Assembly: GCA_007116755.1 (NCBI GenBank)
Contig: SKHU01000169.1
Location: 1 to 15,388, forward strand
Direction of reading: 5' to 3'
Length of the DNA stretch: 15,388 nucleotides
From: Alphaproteobacteria bacterium
Lineage (GTDB): Bacteria; Pseudomonadota; Alphaproteobacteria; Micavibrionales; CSBR16-224
The first letter of the stretch is position 1. Every line of letters begins with the position of its first letter. This document shows positions 5,852 to 13,575 of this stretch, piece by piece. The notes under the pieces are model-generated. The model was not told the origin of the DNA. It worked only from the letters and a program-made list of their open reading frames with translations, and searched no databases. Position numbers and translations under genes: made by a program.

Positions 5852-7372
5852 ATGCCAGATAAAGGGATCCGTTACGAAGATATATTTCACCAGTCGCCGA
5901 TGGCGCGGGTGCTGATTGAGGTTGTCGACAGCGGGGATCTTATTTTTGCCGATGTGAATTCGATTGCCGCCGAATATTTCGGTCTTCCGGCGGAAGATAT
6001 GGCAGGGAAAAGCTTTGCAGAGCTTTTTCCGGGGGAAATGGCCGAACATCTCGACCAGTCCTGCCAGACCTGCATTCGCACAAAAAAGCCTGTTGTCATC
6101 AATGCGCTGCCGCAATTCCCCGGAGGTTTGCGCGTTCAGTCTTTTTTGCTGAATCCGATTATCAATGCGGAAGGCGAAGTTCGTTACATCAATGTTGTGG
6201 CACGACCGGATTCTGCCGATCATACACAGTTGCAGCAGGAGCGCGACGATGCAATTTTGCTGTTGACCTCTCTTTTTGATGCCAGCGGTCTCGGCATTAT
6301 CGTTACGGATGAGAATGGTGTCATCGTCCGGGTCAATGACACGTTTCTCAAAGATTTCGGCTGGCAGCGCGAGGAGTTGCTCGATCACGAATTCACCGTA
6401 TTGATTCCGCCAGAGGAGCGTGCCGTGTCGCGCAAATTGCACACGGCCTTTATCGAAAAAGGGCGCAGCGGTTCGCGGGAAATCCAGTTGATGCGCAAAG
6501 ATGGCACATTGGCGGACATACTGCTTTCAACGGTGCTTTTGGAGCTCAGCCAGAAGCGGCGTTATATGGTTTCGACCATTCGCGATATTACCGAACGCAA
6601 AAATATGATCCGCAATCTGCAGCAGGCAAAAGATCAGGCCGATATCGCCAACCGTGCCAAATCGGCATTTTTGGCGAATATGAGTCACGAATTGCGTACA
6701 CCGCTGAATGCGATTATCGGATTTTCGGAACTGATTATGAATGAAACCTTCGGGGCGCTGAACAATCAGAAATACGCGGAATATATGACGGATATCCATT
6801 TCAGTGCGCGGCATCTGCTGGATATTATCAATGATGTTCTGGACATGGCAAAAATTGAATCCGGCAAGGTCGAATTGATCGAGCGCGAAGTGGATATCGG
6901 CGAGGTCTTCAATTCCGTGGCCATCATTATGAACGAGCGTGCTTTGGAAACCGGCGTCAAACTGGATTTTGAAATCGCCGAGAATTTGCCGCATGTTCGT
7001 GCGGATCAAAGGCTGTTGCGCCAGATTCTAATCAATCTTGTCTCCAATGCCGTGAAATTCACGCCGAAAGGCAAATCCGTGCTGGTGCGCGCCTATATTC
7101 TGCCGGAAGGTTTTATGCGCATTGCCGTTGAGGATGAGGGCTGCGGCATTCCGGAAGAAAAAATACAGACCGTCATGGAGCCGTTCGGTCAGGCGCATGA
7201 TCCGCTGCATTCCAAAGGGCAGGGGACGGGGCTGGGTCTGCCGCTGGCCAAGACGATGGTCGAACTGCATGGCGGGCGGCTGCATATTGTTTCGACAGTC
7301 AGTGAAGGTACGGTGGTTTCGCTGGATTTTCCTGCCGACAGAACCGTCAAAACAAAAAAATCCGAAAATTAG
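5852..7372 (+). CDS. Soluble PAS-PAS sensor histidine kinase
   Basis: A 506-aa kinase with no membrane segment, so it senses a cytoplasmic signal. Domain order: a PAS-like domain (about 8-118), a second PAS domain with PAC-type ending 'STIRDITERK' (about 132-250), a HisKA dimerisation domain with the phosphoacceptor H279 in 'FLANMSHELRTPLNAIIGFSE', and an HATPase domain. The ATPase boxes are the N box 'NLVSNAVKFTPKG' (395-407), G1 'DEGCGIP' (428-434), an F box near 444 and G2 'GQGTGLGL' (456-463). The stretch after the H box (GALNNQKYAEYMTDIHFSARHLLDIINDVLDMAKIESGK) is typical of alphaproteobacterial kinases of the PleC/DivJ style. There is no receiver domain and no response regulator beside it, so its partner is elsewhere (orphan kinase). 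Residues C71 and C74 (CQTC) in the first PAS domain are of interest. The ATG at 5852 has a poor Shine-Dalgarno (AAGTGA). Confidence 0.95.
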   Translation: MPDKGIRYEDIFHQSPMARVLIEVVDSGDLIFADVNSIAAEYFGLPAEDMAGKSFAELFPGEMAEHLDQSCQTCIRTKKPVVINALPQFPGGLRVQSFLLNPIINAEGEVRYINVVARPDSADHTQLQQERDDAILLLTSLFDASGLGIIVTDENGVIVRVNDTFLKDFGWQREELLDHEFTVLIPPEERAVSRKLHTAFIEKGRSGSREIQLMRKDGTLADILLSTVLLELSQKRRYMVSTIRDITERKNMIRNLQQAKDQADIANRAKSAFLANMSHELRTPLNAIIGFSELIMNETFGALNNQKYAEYMTDIHFSARHLLDIINDVLDMAKIESGKVELIEREVDIGEVFNSVAIIMNERALETGVKLDFEIAENLPHVRADQRLLRQILINLVSNAVKFTPKGKSVLVRAYILPEGFMRIAVEDEGCGIPEEKIQTVMEPFGQAHDPLHSKGQGTGLGLPLAKTMVELHGGRLHIVSTVSEGTVVSLDFPADRTVKTKKSEN

Positions 7373-7413
7373 ACTATGTCGCAGAAAGCAGAATCCTGAA
7401 TATGTCCGAATTG

Positions 7414-10400
7414 TCAGGCAGCAAGGCTGTCCAGCAGGCTGGGCTGCGCCAGATCGACGGAAACCAGCTGTGATACGCCGCGCTCGCTCATCGTTACACC
7501 GTACAACCTGTCCATTCTTGCCATCGTCATGCGGTGGTGGGTAATGATGACAAAGCGCGTTCCGGTCGCTTTCGAGATTTCCTCCAGCAGCGTACAGACG
7601 CGATCAACATTGCTGTCATCCAGCGGCGCGTCGATCTCGTCCAACACGCAGATCGGTGCGGGGTTGGTCAGGAACATTGCAAAAATCAGCGCGATTGAGG
7701 TCAGCGTCTGCTCGCCGCCGGAAAACAGCGAGAGGATTTGCATTTTCTTGCCCGGCGGCTGTGCAAAGATTTCCAGACCGGCTTCCAGCGGGTCGTCGGC
7801 ATCGGTCAGTTCCAGATGCGCGGTGCCGCCGCCGAACAGGCGCGTAAACAAATCGGAGAAATGTGCGTTGACGGTATCAAAAGCCTGCAACAGGCGTGTA
7901 CGTGCCTCACGGTTAAGCGTATTGATTCCCTGACGCAGACGGGTGATGGCGGCGATCAGATCATCTTTTTCACGGCTCATTGTCTCCATTTGTGTGGCGA
8001 GTTCTTCCGCTTCCATTTCGGCGCGCAGGTTCACAGGCCCCATATTGTCGCGTTCACGCAAGAGGCGCTCCAGCTTCGTGCGGACATTCTCTATATCCGG
8101 TAGCGTGCCTTTGTCCTGTTCAGGATCGATTTCCGCCTTTGCAGGCAATGCGTGGACAGTGCAGGAAAATGTTTCATCGATACGCGTTTCCAGAACCTCC
8201 AGAGCATGTTGTGCGGTTTTGACCTCTGCCGTGGCATGGGCACGGGCTTCGCGTGCATCTGACTGTTTTTCTTCCGCCTCTTTGAGTTGTTTCTGCAGAG
8301 TCTGCGCCGCATTTTCAGCTTCGGCCAGACGGTCGGCGGCCTGATTGCGGCGGGTTTCGGCTGCGGAAATTTCCGAAAGCAGCTTTTGCAGTTCCTGATC
8401 AATCCGGTCAGGACGTGCGGCTAGTTCCTGCTTTTGCGCCAGTGCCTGTTCTTTTCGTTTTTCAAGATCGGCCAGACGTTCTCCGATACGGCTTTGCCGG
8501 TTTTTCCAGCCGGCCAGATCGTCTTTGACAGCTTCCAGACGCTGGCGACGGCTTTCGGATGCGCCAAGCAGACGGTCATAGACGGATTGCCGTTCGGCCA
8601 TATCCTGCCGGTGTCCCGAGATTCTGCCTTTCAGGTGCAGAAGGCGCTCCTGTGTTTTGCTATCGTCCGCCAGCGCGTCCAGTGCGGCTTCCGCTTCTTT
8701 GAGAGTGCGTCCGGTTTCGGCGGCTTCCGTTTCGGTCTCTGTGACATTCTGCGACAGGGATTGCAGGCGTGATTTCAGATCGGCATTGCGGCTGATTTCC
8801 GCATTATGTTCCTGACGGAGTTTTTCCAGCTCCTGTCCAGCCTCACGCAACGCTTGCTGTTTTTCTGCTATTTTTGTCGCCAGTTCTTCGCGTTTTTCAC
8901 GCGCAGCTTTGAGTGTTTCCTCGACCTGCGCCAGCTTTTGCGCCGTCTCCGACACCTCCGTGCGGCAGGCGGCCAGTTTGTTTTTCTGCTCCAGACGAAT
9001 GGCCGCAGCGTTCGGCGCATCTTCGGTCATCACCAGCCCGTCCCAGCGCCACGCCGCGCCGTCTTTGCTGACAAGGCACTGTCCGGGGTGTAGATTTTGC
9101 ACAACGGCCGCCGCCTCTTTTGCATTGTTGACAACGCCGATCATTGACAAACGCCGCGTGAGCACTGAAGGAGCACGGACAAAACCGGAAAGCGGCCGGA
9201 CTCCTTCCGGTAGAGACGGTGCATTTTCAAAAGGCGGCAGTGTTATCCAGTGCACCGGCGCATTTCCGTTTTCGGTTGCATCGGCATCGCTGCCCAAAGC
9301 GGCGGCCAGCGCCTTCTCATACCCTTCATTCACATCGATTTTTGCAAGAAGCGGCTCGGCTTCGTCACCGATCTTCTGCTGTTTCAAAATATTGTCCAGC
9401 GTGTCGATTTCGGCTGTCAAACGTGTGTGCCGCTGCTGTGCTTCGGAAACATCTTTCCGTGCCGTTTCCACAGCCTCGTCAAGTTCCGCACGTTTTTCAT
9501 TAAGTGTCTCGTGAGATTCATTTAAGGCGCTGATCTCTTTTTCTTTTTCTGATATTTGTCGGGCGGAAGCTTTCTCTTTTTCACCGGAGGGAAGAGTCTC
9601 CTCCAACTGCCGTTTTTCATTCCGAAGCGTGTCAAGCCGCTCAAGCAGACGCTCTCTGCGGTCGCGGTGATGTGCGATATTCTGTTCGCAACGCATTTTT
9701 TCTGCGGCGGCGGTGTTGAGCGTTTCTTCAAGATATTCCCGCTCTTTTTCCAGTGCGGTCAGTGTTTCGCGGAGCGTTTCGAGTTCCTCGCGGCGGCGGC
9801 TGATCTCTTCGGTATCGTCCCCGCCGCTGTTTTCCGCATCAAGGGCGGCGATTTGCGCCGCCAAATCGCGGATACGGTTTTCCGTTTCTGCGCGGCCTTC
9901 TGTTTCATGTGCGATATCGGCATTGATCTGCGCCAGCGTCTCGGCGTTTTGTCTTAAGGTATCGTGCAGTTGCTGCGCTTCTTTTTCCAGCAGATTATGC
10001 GCAAGCTTGACGCGTTGCAACGCGGCGGCGGCTTCCGTTTCCTCTTTGCGCAATTCCGGCAGAACAGTCGTTTTGTCCGTGACCTCTGTTGTCAGTTGCG
10101 TTACGGCCAGCGTCTGTTCGCGCACGATGTTTTCGGCGTTTTCAAACGCGGCGCGCGCCCGTTCGACGGCGGTATCGGCTTTTTGCCATTGCAGATACAA
10201 AAGCAGCGCTTCGGTTTTTTCAATATGTCCGCTGATGTTGCGGTAGCGCGAGGCCTGCCGCGCCTGTTTTTTCAAGCCCTGCATCTGGCTGTCCATCGTG
10301 CCGAGAACATCTTCGACGCGTGTGAGGTTATTTTCCGCCGCACGCAGTTTCAACTCGGCTTCATGGCGACGGGCATGCAGGCCGGAGATACCGGCAGCCT

Positions 10401-10899
10401 CTTCCAGTACCAGACGGCGCTGGGTCGGTTTGGCGCTGATCAAATCGGCCACGCGCCCCTGACTGACCAGAGCGGGGGAGTTTGCGCCGATCGAAACATC
10501 GGCAAAAAGAAGCTGTACATCGCGCGCACGGACGGTTTTGCCGTTGACGCGGAAAGCCGATCCGGATTCGCGCTCGATCCGGCGGATGATTTCAAGCTCG
10601 TCACTGTCGTTAAAGGCGGCGGGGGCTTTGCGGGTCTCGTTGTTCAGCCACAGGGAAACTTCGGCAGTGTTGCGTGCGGGGCGGCCGGTTGTTCCGTTAA
10701 AAATAACGTCATCCATGCCACTGCCGCGCATGCGTTTGGCGGATGTTTCGCCCATAACCCAGCGCAACGCTTCGACAAGATTGGATTTTCCGCAACCGTT
10801 CGGGCCGACAATGCCGGTCATACCGGCGCTGATTTCCATCACCGTCGGATCGACAAAAGATTTAAAGCCGTGAAGACGCAGCTTGCAAAACTGAACCAT
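7414..10899 (-). CDS. smc: Chromosome segregation/condensation protein SMC
   Basis: The 1161-aa ATPase forms the arms of the condensin-like SMC-ScpAB complex, which compacts and separates newly replicated chromosomes. It has the full architecture: Walker A 'GPNGCGKSN' (32-40) in the N-terminal head, Q-loop 'VSQGRV' (145-150), a long Glu/Lys/Ala-rich coiled coil (about 175-505), a hinge (about 510-635) ending 'PGQCLVSKDGAAWRWDG', a second coiled coil, then the C-terminal head with signature 'FSGGEQ' (1059-1064), Walker B 'ICVLDEIDAP' (1083-1092) and H-loop 'ITHHR'. The signature has Phe where LSGGE is usual. I place the start at 10897-10899 because MVQFCKLRLHGFKSF is the normal SMC N-terminus and AAGGA lies six bases upstream. 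The reading frame stays open for 47 codons further, but that part is Cys/Arg-rich and unlike SMC. It converges with the kinase, 41 bp apart, and follows the dsbA-like gene, a familiar alphaproteobacterial pairing. Confidence 0.97.
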   Translation of the reverse strand: MVQFCKLRLHGFKSFVDPTVMEISAGMTGIVGPNGCGKSNLVEALRWVMGETSAKRMRGSGMDDVIFNGTTGRPARNTAEVSLWLNNETRKAPAAFNDSDELEIIRRIERESGSAFRVNGKTVRARDVQLLFADVSIGANSPALVSQGRVADLISAKPTQRRLVLEEAAGISGLHARRHEAELKLRAAENNLTRVEDVLGTMDSQMQGLKKQARQASRYRNISGHIEKTEALLLYLQWQKADTAVERARAAFENAENIVREQTLAVTQLTTEVTDKTTVLPELRKEETEAAAALQRVKLAHNLLEKEAQQLHDTLRQNAETLAQINADIAHETEGRAETENRIRDLAAQIAALDAENSGGDDTEEISRRREELETLRETLTALEKEREYLEETLNTAAAEKMRCEQNIAHHRDRRERLLERLDTLRNEKRQLEETLPSGEKEKASARQISEKEKEISALNESHETLNEKRAELDEAVETARKDVSEAQQRHTRLTAEIDTLDNILKQQKIGDEAEPLLAKIDVNEGYEKALAAALGSDADATENGNAPVHWITLPPFENAPSLPEGVRPLSGFVRAPSVLTRRLSMIGVVNNAKEAAAVVQNLHPGQCLVSKDGAAWRWDGLVMTEDAPNAAAIRLEQKNKLAACRTEVSETAQKLAQVEETLKAAREKREELATKIAEKQQALREAGQELEKLRQEHNAEISRNADLKSRLQSLSQNVTETETEAAETGRTLKEAEAALDALADDSKTQERLLHLKGRISGHRQDMAERQSVYDRLLGASESRRQRLEAVKDDLAGWKNRQSRIGERLADLEKRKEQALAQKQELAARPDRIDQELQKLLSEISAAETRRNQAADRLAEAENAAQTLQKQLKEAEEKQSDAREARAHATAEVKTAQHALEVLETRIDETFSCTVHALPAKAEIDPEQDKGTLPDIENVRTKLERLLRERDNMGPVNLRAEMEAEELATQMETMSREKDDLIAAITRLRQGINTLNREARTRLLQAFDTVNAHFSDLFTRLFGGGTAHLELTDADDPLEAGLEIFAQPPGKKMQILSLFSGGEQTLTSIALIFAMFLTNPAPICVLDEIDAPLDDSNVDRVCTLLEEISKATGTRFVIITHHRMTMARMDRLYGVTMSERGVSQLVSVDLAQPSLLDSLAA

Positions 10900-10997
10900 C
10901 GTACTTCCTTCGCTCTTTCTTCCACTACGGCAGGGTGTCGCCTTATCGGCGCTGTTATGCGCCTTGATTGCACCGTGTCCCAAAACACAGGGGCAAG

Positions 10998-11025
10998 CTT
11001 CCCTTTTCGTAAAAGCCAAGGGAAG
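10998..11025. other. Hairpin in the smc leader
   Basis: CTTCCCTT (10998-11005) and AAGGGAAG (11018-11025) form a perfect 8-bp stem with a 12-nt loop, about 100-125 nt before the smc start codon and inside the leader predicted from the promoter at 11075-11103. No T tract follows, so it is not a terminator. Confidence 0.35.
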
Positions 11026-11074
11026 GCGGCAACACCTCAATATCCGCGTAAAATCGTATCTGTATTATCGGTGC

Positions 11075-11103
11075 ATTATGTGCTTTGTGACGGCGTTTTG
11101 CAA
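11075..11103 (-). promoter_or_regulatory. Candidate smc promoter
   Basis: Minus-strand TTGCAA (11098-11103) and CATAAT (11075-11080, five of six) with a 17-base spacer, beginning 10 bp after the dsbA-like stop codon. The leader would be about 170 nt. Transcription through from dsbA is also possible because there is no terminator between the two genes. Confidence 0.45.
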
Positions 11104-11112
11104 GCTTTTATA

Positions 11113-11820
11113 TCACTGCAGCTTTTCAAATGCACGCTGAAAGTCTTCAAGGCTGCGTACGCCGCTTAAGGTTTCTTCACCGTAATTTATGATAAAAGTC
11201 GGCGTTGAACTGACCTTCCATTGCGACTGTCCGGTGCGCATGGTTTGCAGGACGTGCAGTTCCAGATCCTGGTTGCTGACGCAAGCCTGAAACGTTTCCT
11301 GATCTATGCCGGCCAGACGCGCGGTATTGGCCAGAGATTTCATCGGATCGTCACTGCGTGACCAGCGATCCTGACTGGAAAACAGAACCTCTACAAAATT
11401 AAAATACATGCTGGGCTGGACGCAACGCGCGACCTGACTGGCGCGCAGAGCCAGACGGTCCAGCGGATATTCTCTGAAAATCCAGTACACATGACCGGTA
11501 TCGATATAAGCCGCTTTCAGGTCATTGAAGACTTCGTTATGAAAGGCAGCGCAATGTGCGCAGGTCATGGACGCATATTCGATGACTGTAATCGGTGCAT
11601 TCGGGTTGCCCAACGACCGCTCTGTCGTTGCAGCGACTAGATCAAAAGCGCTGCCTGCACGGGCTTCGGTATCCGAAACTTCAGCCAGAATCAACGGTTC
11701 CCCCGCTTTATTTTCGGCCGAGGCTTTATCGGGGGAGGCAAAAGCAAGCATTGCGGACATCACTGCAATTGCAATCAAAGCGATGCCGAAATCCGGAAAA
11801 ATATTTTTCAGTCGCATCAT
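11113..11820 (-). CDS. DsbA-family thioredoxin-like protein
   Basis: A 235-aa protein of the DsbA-like thioredoxin group. The N-terminus has a hydrophobic segment (about 11-28, FGIALIAIAVMSAMLAFA) that either anchors it or is cleaved near 'ASA' at 33-35. This places the catalytic domain in the periplasm. The redox site is C87-A-H-C90 in 'EYASMTCAHC', and the cis-proline loop is 'SSTPTFIIN' (P207). CxxC with His is the DsbA-type oxidase pattern; the family also contains reductases and isomerases, so the direction is not proven. Additional cysteines at 133 and 180 are not part of the site. Two ATGs in tandem (11818-11820 and 11815-11817) share AAGGAG six and nine bases upstream. A terminator (11861-11905) precedes it, and I see no clear promoter in the 40 bp between. 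smc follows. Confidence 0.92.
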   Translation of the reverse strand: MMRLKNIFPDFGIALIAIAVMSAMLAFASPDKASAENKAGEPLILAEVSDTEARAGSAFDLVAATTERSLGNPNAPITVIEYASMTCAHCAAFHNEVFNDLKAAYIDTGHVYWIFREYPLDRLALRASQVARCVQPSMYFNFVEVLFSSQDRWSRSDDPMKSLANTARLAGIDQETFQACVSNQDLELHVLQTMRTGQSQWKVSSTPTFIINYGEETLSGVRSLEDFQRAFEKLQ

Positions 11821-11860
11821 TTTTTTCTCCTTACCGCGAATCGATAAACGCGCTCTTTAA

Positions 11861-11905
11861 AAAAGACAGGCAGTATCAATAATTCCATACTACCGCCCGT
11901 CTTTT
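11861..11905 (-). terminator. Terminator of the small membrane protein gene
   Basis: Arms 11861-11875 and 11891-11905 form a 15-bp stem (two G-T pairs) with a 15-nt loop, followed on the minus strand by TTTTTT. It begins about 25 bp after the stop at 11931. The A-rich opposite flank could let it work in both directions. Confidence 0.8.
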
Positions 11906-11930
11906 AAATAAAGGTTAAGCCTTGCTGCTT

Positions 11931-12251
11931 TTAGTGCAGGCGCTCGGTATCTTCTTCAATGACTTCCGGCTCAAAATCATGATCTTCCCATCCCGCGCCG
12001 TCATCATGCAGCAGATTGCCGTCATCAAAACCGTCTTCACCCTCCCAGTCGGGGCGGTACGAAACAGCGCCTTCGGCATCGGCATCATCGGGAGAGCCGG
12101 CATCAGGCATTGGCGGCATGGAACTCTGATCCCCATGCATTTCCATTGCCGGCATATAGCTTTCAACCTCTTCATGATCCTGTGTTTGGTACAGGAAGAA
12201 CAGGCCGGCAACAACGGCGGCGATGATAATAAAAATTACTGTTTTGTTCAT
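11931..12251 (-). CDS. Small acidic membrane-anchored protein, function unknown
   Basis: A 106-aa protein with one N-terminal membrane segment (residues 2-20, NKTVIFIIIAAVVAGLFFLY) and an acidic, low-complexity tail. The tail first contains Met/Pro/His residues ('MPAMEMHGDQSSMPPMPDAG', about 32-51) and then many Asp/Glu with Trp and His ('DWEGEDGFDD', 'GWEDHDFEPEVIEED'). The segment has no cleavage site of the usual kind, so it is probably an anchor with the tail in the periplasm, though topology is inferred. Met/His-rich acidic tails can bind metals such as copper, but no established motif is complete. The start is placed at 12249-12251 because AAGGAGG lies ten bases upstream and the membrane segment follows at once. 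The frame is open 34 codons further, but those residues look non-coding. It has its own promoter, leader hairpin and terminator, so it is a single-gene unit. Confidence 0.75.
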   Translation of the reverse strand: MNKTVIFIIIAAVVAGLFFLYQTQDHEEVESYMPAMEMHGDQSSMPPMPDAGSPDDADAEGAVSYRPDWEGEDGFDDGNLLHDDGAGWEDHDFEPEVIEEDTERLH

Positions 12252-12308
12252 GTTTTTTAATCCTCCTTGACACGTAAAAACCGTATTTTCCGTTTGACCC
12301 TGATATCT

Positions 12309-12344
12309 CGACCTGTCTGAAACGGTATACAGACGGTCAGGTCG
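12309..12344. other. Interrupted inverted repeat in the leader of the small membrane protein gene
   Basis: CGACCTG (12309-12315) pairs perfectly with CAGGTCG (12338-12344). Inside it TCTG (12316-12319) can pair with CAGA (12330-12333), leaving CGGT as a bulge. With transcription starting near 12355 on the minus strand, the hairpin would form at the very 5' end of the mRNA, about 60 nt before the Shine-Dalgarno. It might stabilise the message or bind a regulator at the DNA level. Confidence 0.4.
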
Positions 12345-12361
12345 GCATTTCATTTGGTGCG

Positions 12362-12391
12362 AGTATATTGTGCCCCTTCCTGATAATGCAA
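12362..12391 (-). promoter_or_regulatory. Promoter of the small membrane protein gene
   Basis: Minus-strand TTGCAT (12386-12391) and TATACT (12362-12367, five of six) with an 18-base spacer. The predicted start near 12355 gives a leader of about 105 nt containing the hairpin at 12309-12344. Confidence 0.5.
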
Positions 12392-12424
12392 TTATTTTTT
12401 GTGGTCGCGCAAGAAAATCTTTCC

Positions 12425-12430
12425 TATAGT
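12425..12430 (+). promoter_or_regulatory. Possible -10 box for fliQ-fliR
   Basis: TATAGT on the plus strand, 46 bp before the chosen fliQ start. The -35 position 17 bases upstream (TGGTCG) matches poorly, so a regulator may be needed. I see no -24/-12 sigma-54 pattern in this gap. Confidence 0.28.
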
Positions 12431-12475
12431 AGAGACAAATAACGAATGAATCGAAAAGGCAGCGGAACGCAGAAC

Positions 12476-12742
12476 ATGGAAGAGGCGGTCGTTATAGATT
12501 TCACGCGGGAGGCGATCTGGCTGATTATCCGGCTGGCCGGTCCGGTGGTTCTGATCGGACTTCTGGTCGGCGTGGCTATCGCCTTGATTCAGGCACTGAC
12601 GCAGATTCAGGAGATGACGCTGTCTTTCGTACCGAAAATGCTGGCAATTTTTCTGTCCGTTTTTCTTTTTTTTCCGGCGATGGCCTCCGCGCTGCAGGCG
12701 TTTATGGAAGTAATTGCCGACCAGATCATCGCAATCGAATAA
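12476..12742 (+). CDS. fliQ: Flagellar export gate protein FliQ
   Basis: An 88-aa inner-membrane protein of the flagellar type III export gate, where FliP, FliQ and FliR make the channel core. Two hydrophobic helices are visible ('AIWLIIRLAGPVVLIGLLVGVAIALIQ' and 'MLAIFLSVFLFFPAMASAL') separated by the family signature 'TQIQEMTLSFVPK'. I prefer the ATG at 12476 because MEEAVVIDFTREAIW gives the usual FliQ length; an in-frame ATG at 12446 would add ten polar residues. Neither start has a strong Shine-Dalgarno. It lies 32 bp before fliR, on the same strand and probably in the same transcript. Non-flagellar secretion homologues (SctS) look alike, but nothing else here suggests an injectisome. 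Confidence 0.92.
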   Translation: MEEAVVIDFTREAIWLIIRLAGPVVLIGLLVGVAIALIQALTQIQEMTLSFVPKMLAIFLSVFLFFPAMASALQAFMEVIADQIIAIE

Positions 12743-12774
12743 AAACCGGATACTAAACAACTAAGGAGCAATCG

Positions 12775-13542
12775 GTGGCGTTTGATATTTTTATAGCCAA
12801 CGGACTGTTTGCATTTCTGCTGATTTTCTGCCGAATCGGGTCGGCAATGATGATTATGCCGGGAATCGGTGACAGTTTTGTGCCGACCAATATCCGGCTG
12901 CTTTTTACGCTGGCAGTCAGTTTTGTTATGACACCGGTGCTGGCCGCGTTTCTTCCGCCGATGCCGGACACTTTTCTACCGTTCTTTCTACTGATTGCAG
13001 CCGAGATGGTTGTGGGGCTGTTTATCGGTACGGTTATGCGCATACTGATTTCGGCGCTGGATACGGTCGGCATGATGATCTCTCTGCAAACGGGTTTTGC
13101 CAATGCTTTGATCTTTAATGCGATTTCCAGCGGTCAGGGATCGATCATCGGCTCGCTTTTCTCCGTTCTCGGCGTTGTGCTGCTGCTGGTGACCAATATG
13201 CATCATTTGATGCTGCTGAGCATTTTTGAAAGCTATACGCTGTTTCCGGCGCAGCCGGAATTTCTGGAAACCGCGTCAATGGCGGAAGTTATCTCGCGGA
13301 CAGTCAGCGCTGCATTTTTGACGGGGGTACGTATGGCGGCACCGTTTATCGTTGTCGGACTCCTGATTTATACCGGATTCGGCCTTCTGGGGCGGTTGAT
13401 GCCGCAAATTCAGGTCTTTTTTCTGGCGCTGCCCGTGCAGATTATGATGAGCCTTTTAACCCTGTCACTGGTGTTTTCAGCCGGTATTCTGTTCTGGCTG
13501 GCTTTCTATGAGGATTCGATCATCAGGTTTTTTGCACAATAA
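12775..13542 (+). CDS. fliR: Flagellar export gate protein FliR
   Basis: A 255-aa polytopic inner-membrane protein (about six hydrophobic helices in FliR style) that completes the FliPQR export gate. Family features include 'RIGSAMMIMPGIGDSFVP..IRL' (20-41), 'EMVVGLFIGTVMRILISALDTVGMMISLQTGFANA' (77-111), 'NMHHLMLLSIFESYTLFP' (141-158) and 'APFIVVGLLIYTGFGLLGRLMPQIQVFFLALPVQI' (189-223). The start is a GTG at 12775 with AAGGAG six bases upstream; no nearby ATG fits the family N-terminus as well. In many alphaproteobacteria flhB follows fliR, but here recO does, 33 bp later. Confidence 0.95.
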   Translation: MAFDIFIANGLFAFLLIFCRIGSAMMIMPGIGDSFVPTNIRLLFTLAVSFVMTPVLAAFLPPMPDTFLPFFLLIAAEMVVGLFIGTVMRILISALDTVGMMISLQTGFANALIFNAISSGQGSIIGSLFSVLGVVLLLVTNMHHLMLLSIFESYTLFPAQPEFLETASMAEVISRTVSAAFLTGVRMAAPFIVVGLLIYTGFGLLGRLMPQIQVFFLALPVQIMMSLLTLSLVFSAGILFWLAFYEDSIIRFFAQ

Positions 13543-13575
13543 AAAATAAAAAGCGCCGTGGAGGGCAAAACAAAT

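Noticed and set aside
5834..6442. A 202-codon minus-strand open frame over the kinase gene
   Set aside because: It is antisense to the two PAS domains and has no plausible start site or family resemblance.
7373..7413. A shared terminator between the convergent kinase and smc genes
   Set aside because: I looked for a stem with a T tract in the 41-bp gap and found none strong enough to support.
10900..11040. Extension of SMC by 47 codons upstream
   Set aside because: The added residues are Cys/Arg/Ser-rich and unlike any SMC N-terminus. A good ribosome binding site precedes the ATG at 10899, and a promoter is predicted near 11075-11103.
9964..11169. A 401-codon plus-strand open frame over smc
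   Set aside because: It is antisense to the N-terminal SMC head and coiled coil, which have intact motifs. The translation has low-complexity, non-protein character.
12252..12353. Extension of the small membrane protein by 34 codons
   Set aside because: AAGGAGG sits just before the ATG at 12251 and the membrane segment begins immediately after it. The extension overlaps the leader hairpin and has no ribosome binding site.
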